A DNA stretch of 64,000 nt. It comes from Rhizophagus irregularis. Its lineage: Eukaryota; Glomeromycota; Glomeromycetes; Glomerales; Glomeraceae. A program made the position numbers and the translations under genes. Shown in pieces: positions 58,171 to 64,000 of this stretch (positions are counted from its first letter, which is position 1; each line of letters starts with the position of its first letter). The stretch is from positions 2,505,001-2,569,000 of the forward strand of contig NC_089433.1 of assembly GCF_026210795.1 (NCBI RefSeq), in the 5' to 3' direction. The notes under the pieces are model-generated. The model did no database searches and was not told the DNA's origin. It was given only the letters and a program-made list of their open reading frames with translations.

Positions 58171-59508
58171 CCCGGAAAATACTTATCAGTTAGGGGAAAT
58201 CCGACACGCAAATCAATTTTATAATTGATTAAATTTTGTGTAACCATAATCAAAAATTCACTCCTAAGCCAATCATCAAAAATTTCAACACATCGTACTA
58301 TATAAATATATAAACCTTGATAGACCATCATGTGTTCTATCGATTTTTATCGTCATTTTCTTATTTCAACAACATACTTCTCTTTTTATATTTTACAGAA
58401 CTTTTGTTTTAAAAACAAGCTTTTTCAAGATCCAAGTTGAAATAACAAGAAGTAAGTGATTTTGACGGTAGAGTTATATGTAATTTTATGAGAAGAAAAG
58501 GTTTTTCTAAGCTTGTTATGGTGGTTGTCCAGGCAGTTATTGAGTAAAAAGCAAATAATAAAAAAAAAATAGTAATTTTCGTTATAAAAAAGACTATTTA
58601 GCAACTTATTTCGGTTCTTTTTCAAGTGCAACAAGTTCTATATTCTAATATCGTTCCTTTTCATACATATTTTATGTTTTGATGTCTTCTTTCCAGACGG
58701 GATAATAAGGATAGTAAGTTCTTTTTTTACACTTTTCTTTCTTTTTTTGCTTTATTTTTTAAAAAATTTCTCACTATTTTTTTTTACCTTTTTTTTTATT
58801 TTTATTTTATTTTTTTTCTAAAAAAACTTTCTAATTCTTTTTTTTTTAGATTTCTCCTGATTATGATGGCTTTAGTATAAAATATTTAAAAAAGTAAGTT
58901 GTATGACGCGTTATAGACAAGATAGATCCCTTTTTTTGCTTTTTTATTTAACTTTCATTCTTTAAAAATTTTCTTTCTTTTTTTTCTTTTTAGTTTTTTT
59001 TATTTTGATGACTTTAATCAAGAAAATTGTCTTGTAGTGCTTGGCTTTTTCTAGGCAGGTATGTCTTTTTTTTTTAATTACTTTTTCTCCAATTTTTTTT
59101 TCGTTAGCGTTGATTTTTTATTTTAATTTTTTTTTCCATTAACATTAATTTTTTTTTGTTTTTATCTTCTTAGATGTCTTATAATTTTAAGTTTCTTTAA
59201 GTATGGTTAGGAGTTATTTTCAGACGAGCAGTAATCTTCAACTCTTTCTTTTGTGATTGTGGCGAATTTTACTTAATTATATTTTTATGGTTTAGTAGTA
59301 GCAAGGTGTTCTTACTAGCCGTTAGTTTTTTCATTTAAGATATGTATATTTTAAAAAAATTAATAAATAATATAAATAATTTTTTAATATTACGTTCAAG
59401 TTTTTTTTTTGTGCAAATGAAAAAATAATTTTATTAAATATTAAGCATACATAATACTCAGCATGATGCTGAATCAGATGTAATCTATGTACCTATATTC
59501 AAGTATTA
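58171..59508. other. Pyrimidine-rich non-coding stretch, possibly an intron-rich transcript
   Basis: There is no protein-coding signal. From about 58700 to 59060, T-rich tracts ending in TAG or CAG alternate with short GC-richer islands ending in GTAAGT (for example 58708-58715 and 58892-58897). Two islands contain TGATG-like words (near 58865 and 59007). This resembles a host transcript of intron-encoded small RNAs, but the evidence is thin. Confidence 0.3.
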
Positions 59509-62500
59509 TTATTTTATATTTTCGCTTTTATTAATTATCCTATTCCTTTTCACTTCCACTTCCTCTATCTTTACCTCTTCCTCTTCTTTTGCCTCTACCT
59601 CTTCCTCTATCTCTTCCTCGTCCTCTTCCTCTACCTTTACCTCTTTTATTTTCTTTTTCTTTTCTTTTTCTTCTCTTTCTTCTTCCTTTTTTTCCTTTTT
59701 CATTCTAGCAATTTCAGCAACTGTAATTCGGTAGAGCTCCGAACGAGTCAAGTCGAGTCGAGTTATATGTAAACTCGATTCGACTTGAGTTAAATCGAGT
59801 CAAGTCGAGTCGAGTTAAAATTATAAAAATATAAACTCGACTCAATTCGAGTCGAGTTGGCCCGTCAAACCGAATCGAGTCAAGTCGAATTAAATCACGT
59901 GATTTTATTCGGCTATGCCGATCATTTTTTTTTGGCGATAGCCGTTCCACAAATTTCCATTTTTGTGATTTTCAAAAAAATTTCGTCTCAGATTTTGTGT
60001 AACATAATTTTCAAAAAAGGAAATTCCATAAATTTGGCCAGAATTATGTTTAATTCGGCTTAACTCGACTCGACTCGATTTTATTAAATTATTAACTCTA
60101 TTCAAATCGATTCGATTTGATTATAATTTTCAACTCGACTCGACTCGACTCGACTAACTCGCGAGTCAACTCGACTCATTTCGGAGCACTATAATTCGGT
60201 TTATATTTCTTGCTCTTCTTCCAACAGTTGTATAATCTTCTGTTAAAAGAATTTCTTGGTCAATTATTGATTGTAATCTTTTGATACCAATATCATATAC
60301 AGTAACTAATTGATTGATTTCTTCTTGATTTAAATTTTTACAGAACTCAAATATTGGATGATTAAAAGGATCTAATGATTCAAAAACATCAATTAATAAA
60401 TGTGCAAGTTCCCAAACTTTATTTTTTCGAGATTGAACATTACGTTGTTGAGAACTTTTAACATTATCACCAATATAATCACAAAGCAGCATGTCAGTTC
60501 GATCCTTTTCTAATTGTGTAGCTCTAATTCTTAACTTTAATTCTTCTTTATCTGTTGAAATTCGTGTTATATTTTGTTTTACAAATTTGACACCAAATGT
60601 TTCTAAAGCCTCATCATAGGCAAAAAAATGCCCAGGATTTGTTAAATTTACAGGCGGTGCTGTGCGAAGCATTGCACGAAGTTGAGGATTATTTTCTACA
60701 CAGTAAAGGTGATAGGTTACAGATCTGGCATAATTTGACTTGCCAGCAATAGGAAACAATGGTGAAAAAGCTTTTAAACTTTCATGCTGTAAGTCAAATA
60801 CACCCTAACGAATTCCAAACCAATGTGCTCGCCAATAACTAGCCCATTGAAAATATAAGTACCAAACTTTAATAATGTTATTTTCTTTTAAAATATTATT
60901 TAATGTTTCTTTTTTTCTTTTTACATATAAATTAATTGCAATACCAACTGAAACCCAAATCAGTTCTAATACTCTTGAAGTTGCTCTAAAATCTACACAT
61001 TTTTCTAATTTATCCAAAAATTGCACACCCAATATTCCTGCCATATTAAATATTTCATACCCCGAAAAAATTGTGATTAATGTAGACATCATATCCTTAT
61101 TTGTATGCCATTGTCCAAGAATCATTTTTGTTTTTTCATTTTTTTTACAATAACTAATACTTCTTCTAAAAATTGCTTCATCTGCAACAACATTAATATA
61201 TTCTGAATCAATTTCATTTTGATACATTTTTAAACATTCATGTACAGCAAGATCATTTGATGGTGGATCACCGGCATCAAGAATAATAATATTAGGAGAG
61301 GGAAAATCACAACCAATTTTATAATATATCATAATCTGATTACGTATATCATATCCATCAAAATTTGTCTGATATGTAAAAGTATTTTCATCGAATGCAA
61401 GTAATTTTTCAAAAACTGAATTAAAAATATTTAATATTTGTTCAGAATAAGAATTTTGTCCAAAAAGTAATGGTTGTTGATTTTGTGCTCTTTCTTGTAA
61501 TTCAAGAGTATTAAGTGATTCAGGCATTTGAAATTGAAATAACATACGCAGAATAGCATGTGAATGTCCTCTAGTTGCATCAAATATATTTTCATAACCA
61601 AATGTAGATTTCTTAAAATCCACATTATCTATTATACCAAGATTCCAAATATTTTCATTATAATGAATCCGGTCTGTTGGATTTGCTAATAATGCACGAA
61701 TTTTCTCCAAATTACGCTCATGTCTTAAAGTATGACTAGTAATATTAACTATATTTAAAATTTCTTGTAAAGATGATAGAAGTTTTGGTTTACGACAAAG
61801 ACTTGCCATTGTTCAAGGTAACCAGATTTTCCATCCTTTAAATGCAATATTTAAAATTATTGAAACAAAAAAGGTTATCTGTTTAGTAATTTTTTCATAA
61901 TTTAATGGTTTAGGTTGTTGTTTATAATATTTTTTTTGTCGATCTAATTTTCTTTTTTTTGTCTCATATAAAGTTGTTAAAAGACCATCATAAAATTGCA
62001 CTAAACATAGAGGAAATGTTGCACGATATTCTTCTAAAGAAGCAGGTGCTTCAAGTGACTTTTTGTGTGCTTTTAATTTATGCTTTGCAAGTATTGTTGA
62101 ATTTGCCAATACCTTTCCAAATTCAAAGAAATGTTTTGGTGTAAGATTTTTAGGATTAAGTTTTTTATGTGTATTATAATCAAATTTTACTAAAGCAAAA
62201 ATAACAAGTATTATAAATAAAGAAGGTACTGATATTGATGAAAAAGACTCGGAAGATGATAGTTCAAATGTAATGATAGATTTTTCTTGATTAATAGTAC
62301 ATAAAATAGGAACTAATTGTACTAAAACTTTTTTTTGCCAAACTAATTTAACTGAAAAAGCTACATTAAGAATTCAGTATCCAATTGCTTCTAATGCTTT
62401 TATTGTATCATTATTGTGATGTGACATATTGTCACAATTTGGATCATTCTTTACACCTTTTCCAATATGTTGATAAGTATGCCCGCCCTTATTTTCATAA

Positions 62501-63430
62501 CAATTAATACATACATAACGTGCATTTTTACTCTGTTGTGTTGAAAATACAAGAGGATGATATACTTGTAAGGCACCACATTTTTTTTGTCCTATACAAG
62601 GAACTTGAATATTTCTACCTACAATTGTATATGAATGTTCTTCACAATTAGCACCACGACTAAAAAAAATTTTATTTTTACTACAAAATAAACAACGACG
62701 ACGATGAATAATACTTTGGGTATACTTTTTAGTTTGCTTCAAATTAGCTGAATGTAGTTTATTTTGATCATACATAAAATGTGTATAACAAACTCCTAAT
62801 TGTTCAATTGTGAAATTTTTTGCTCTAACTTCTTCTTCATCAATTTGCTACATACCAATCATTTGCCAAAGGCGCCTCAAATTTGTTTTGGAATTACATC
62901 TTTGAATTTTACCCTCAAATATATCAATTATAACACATGGACTCAATGTTTCATTGTCCTGTAATTCAGAAATAACTTCATCATGTTCATCATACTCTTC
63001 TCCATGCTCTTCACCAGATTCTGTTTCAGAAAATTCATCTTCATCTTCGTTTGAGACATTTTGTTGAGCAAATTTTTTCGCATTTGCAAGTGCATCACGA
63101 TCTATTTCAAATAAAGGTTCACCATTATTCAATTCACTTTGTATAGATGATTCTTCAATTACACTTTCCTTTATTTAAAAGAATTTTAATAAAATAAAAT
63201 TTATTAAAATATAAATTAAAATTATTCTTATTTACGTTAAAAAATAAATAAAATGAAGACATTCCCATTAATACTCACCAAATCTTCTTCTAGATTTTTG
63301 TATTTACTAAAAATTTCTTCAAAATCCACTAAGTTTTTTTATAAATCCTCATATTCATCATCATTACTTATTAGGTTTTCCTCTAAATCTTCGTATTCAT
63401 TATCATCTCCACTGGAAAAGTCTTTTTTAA
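59509..63430 (-). pseudogene. Transposase-like gene of an expanded fungal family, split by a MITE
   Basis: One minus-strand frame runs from about 63176 down to 59509, preceded by an acidic exon (about 63430-63283, ending at a GTGAGT donor). In order: an acidic N-terminus; a Cys/His-rich region (RRRCLFCSKNKIFF, CIGQKKCGALQVYHP, YVCINCYENKGG); and a long helical core with LRHERNLEKIRALLANPTDR and ILDAGDPPSNDLAVHECLK. GQWHTNKDMMSTLITIFSGY and YWRAHWFGIR come next. The final part holds NPGHFFAYDEALETFGVKFV and a Lys/Glu tail. The layout recalls DUF6589- or KDZ-type fungal transposase-like proteins, but I cannot assign it firmly. Four stops lie in the same frame without frameshifts: TAG 62850-62848, TGA 62376-62374, TGA 61815-61813 and TAG 60807-60805. 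A 460-bp MITE interrupts the C-terminal part. Confidence 0.6.
59732..60191. mobile_element. hAT-like MITE with CGAGTC satellite, 460 bp
   Basis: A perfect 8-bp duplication TAATTCGG flanks it (59724-59731 and 60192-60199). Ends are TAGAGCTCCGAACGAGTC and TAGTGCTCCGAAATGAGTC (inverse). Both arms are runs of CGAGTCRAGT, with a non-repetitive centre. Insertion plus duplication is 468 bases, a multiple of three, so the frame of the host gene is kept on both sides (RARNINRI and ITVAEIARMKK). Confidence 0.9.
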
Positions 63431-64000
63431 ACTTACATATTTATTACATAAGATTTTCTCCAAATTTCATATTCATTATGAGTTTTATCCCTACCTTTTT
63501 CCATTTCCATTATGATAAATAAATCCAAAATCTATAAAAAAAAATGCTTTTTTAAAGATTTATTTAAAAAAAAATTAAAAATATAGTACTTCGTCAGTTT
63601 TGTAGGTTTAAATGCTTTAAAAACCCAGTTTTATTATATTTTAACGAAAAAAATAAACTAACTTTTGGTAAAGATCCAGGTTAAACGGCAAAAGTTATAT
63701 TAAAATTTTTTTAACGAGGTCGGAAGAACGGTCAATAAGTTCCTATTTTGCTTTTGGTTTAAAGCGTTTCATTATATAAATGTGGTGTTACCTTTACCCG
63801 CATTTTTTCAATTTTTGCCGAAATTTAGCCGGCATTATCAATTTGGCCAGAATTAACGATAATTTCGGCCAAAATCACATTTTGAAGATCGGCAATTTTA
63901 ATCCAATAAAATTAATTTTGCCGATTTTGAAAACTATACATGCGATATTTACCCAAAGACGATGCTGCACCATAATTTTTATTAGGGCAAGTATATTGAA
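63431..64000. other. Right edge, nothing firmly recognised
   Basis: Some acidic minus-strand codons near 63440-63510 may be an earlier exon of the preceding gene. From about 63790 to 63900 there are several copies of TTTGGCCAGAATTA- or TTTCGGCCAAAAT-like words. The right end of the host element is not visible in the window. Confidence 0.4.

Overview
This window is nuclear DNA of a fungus, most likely an arbuscular mycorrhizal fungus of the Rhizophagus type (Glomeromycotina). The reasons are the very AT-rich background, the short AT-rich GT-AG introns, fungal housekeeping genes (Isd11, Tfg1-like TFIIF alpha, Sec61 gamma, a fungal alcohol-acetyltransferase-type enzyme) and a dense load of DNA transposons. 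The organism is an inference; no rRNA or marker gene settles it.

Layout. 1-16.3 kb is gene-poor: one two-exon homeodomain regulator (3987-6516) lies between long homopolymer-rich flanks, followed by a very AT-rich stretch with a long palindrome (10.45-10.79 kb), a 169-bp TA-flanked MITE and an old pogo/Tigger element. 16.3-26.2 kb is a compact gene island: an acyltransferase-like enzyme and Sec61 gamma are divergent over about 210 bp, ISD11 and ribosomal protein eS17 are divergent over about 220 bp, and a three-unit polyubiquitin gene and TFIIF alpha are divergent over about 1 kb. 26.2-30.9 kb holds partial or unfamiliar genes.

30.9-64 kb is transposon territory with datable nesting. A MULE (FAR1/SWIM-type) transposase gene that appears fused to an RTC4-like domain is split by a Tc1/mariner element and four hAT-like non-autonomous elements. 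A P-like element (39996-55958, 73-bp terminal inverted repeats, 7-bp target duplication) contains a complete two-gene CACTA element (43067-51034), a Tigger element (53148-55348) and a small hAT-like MITE (55369-55592). A further transposase-like gene (59509-63430, minus strand) is split by another hAT-like MITE.

The most unusual signals are these. Seven elements have 8-bp target duplications, and several share a TAGAGCTCCGAA-like end. Their interiors are arrays of short hairpins or short satellites, including an array of about 26 hairpin units at 35.2-36.5 kb. The P-like transposase carries what looks like a pair of Tudor/Agenet-like modules in its catalytic domain. The MULE-RTC4 fusion, and the fact that nearly all nonsense codons in the transposon genes are explained by C-to-T (or G-to-A) transitions, are also notable. 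All family names are from reading protein motifs by eye; no database search was run.
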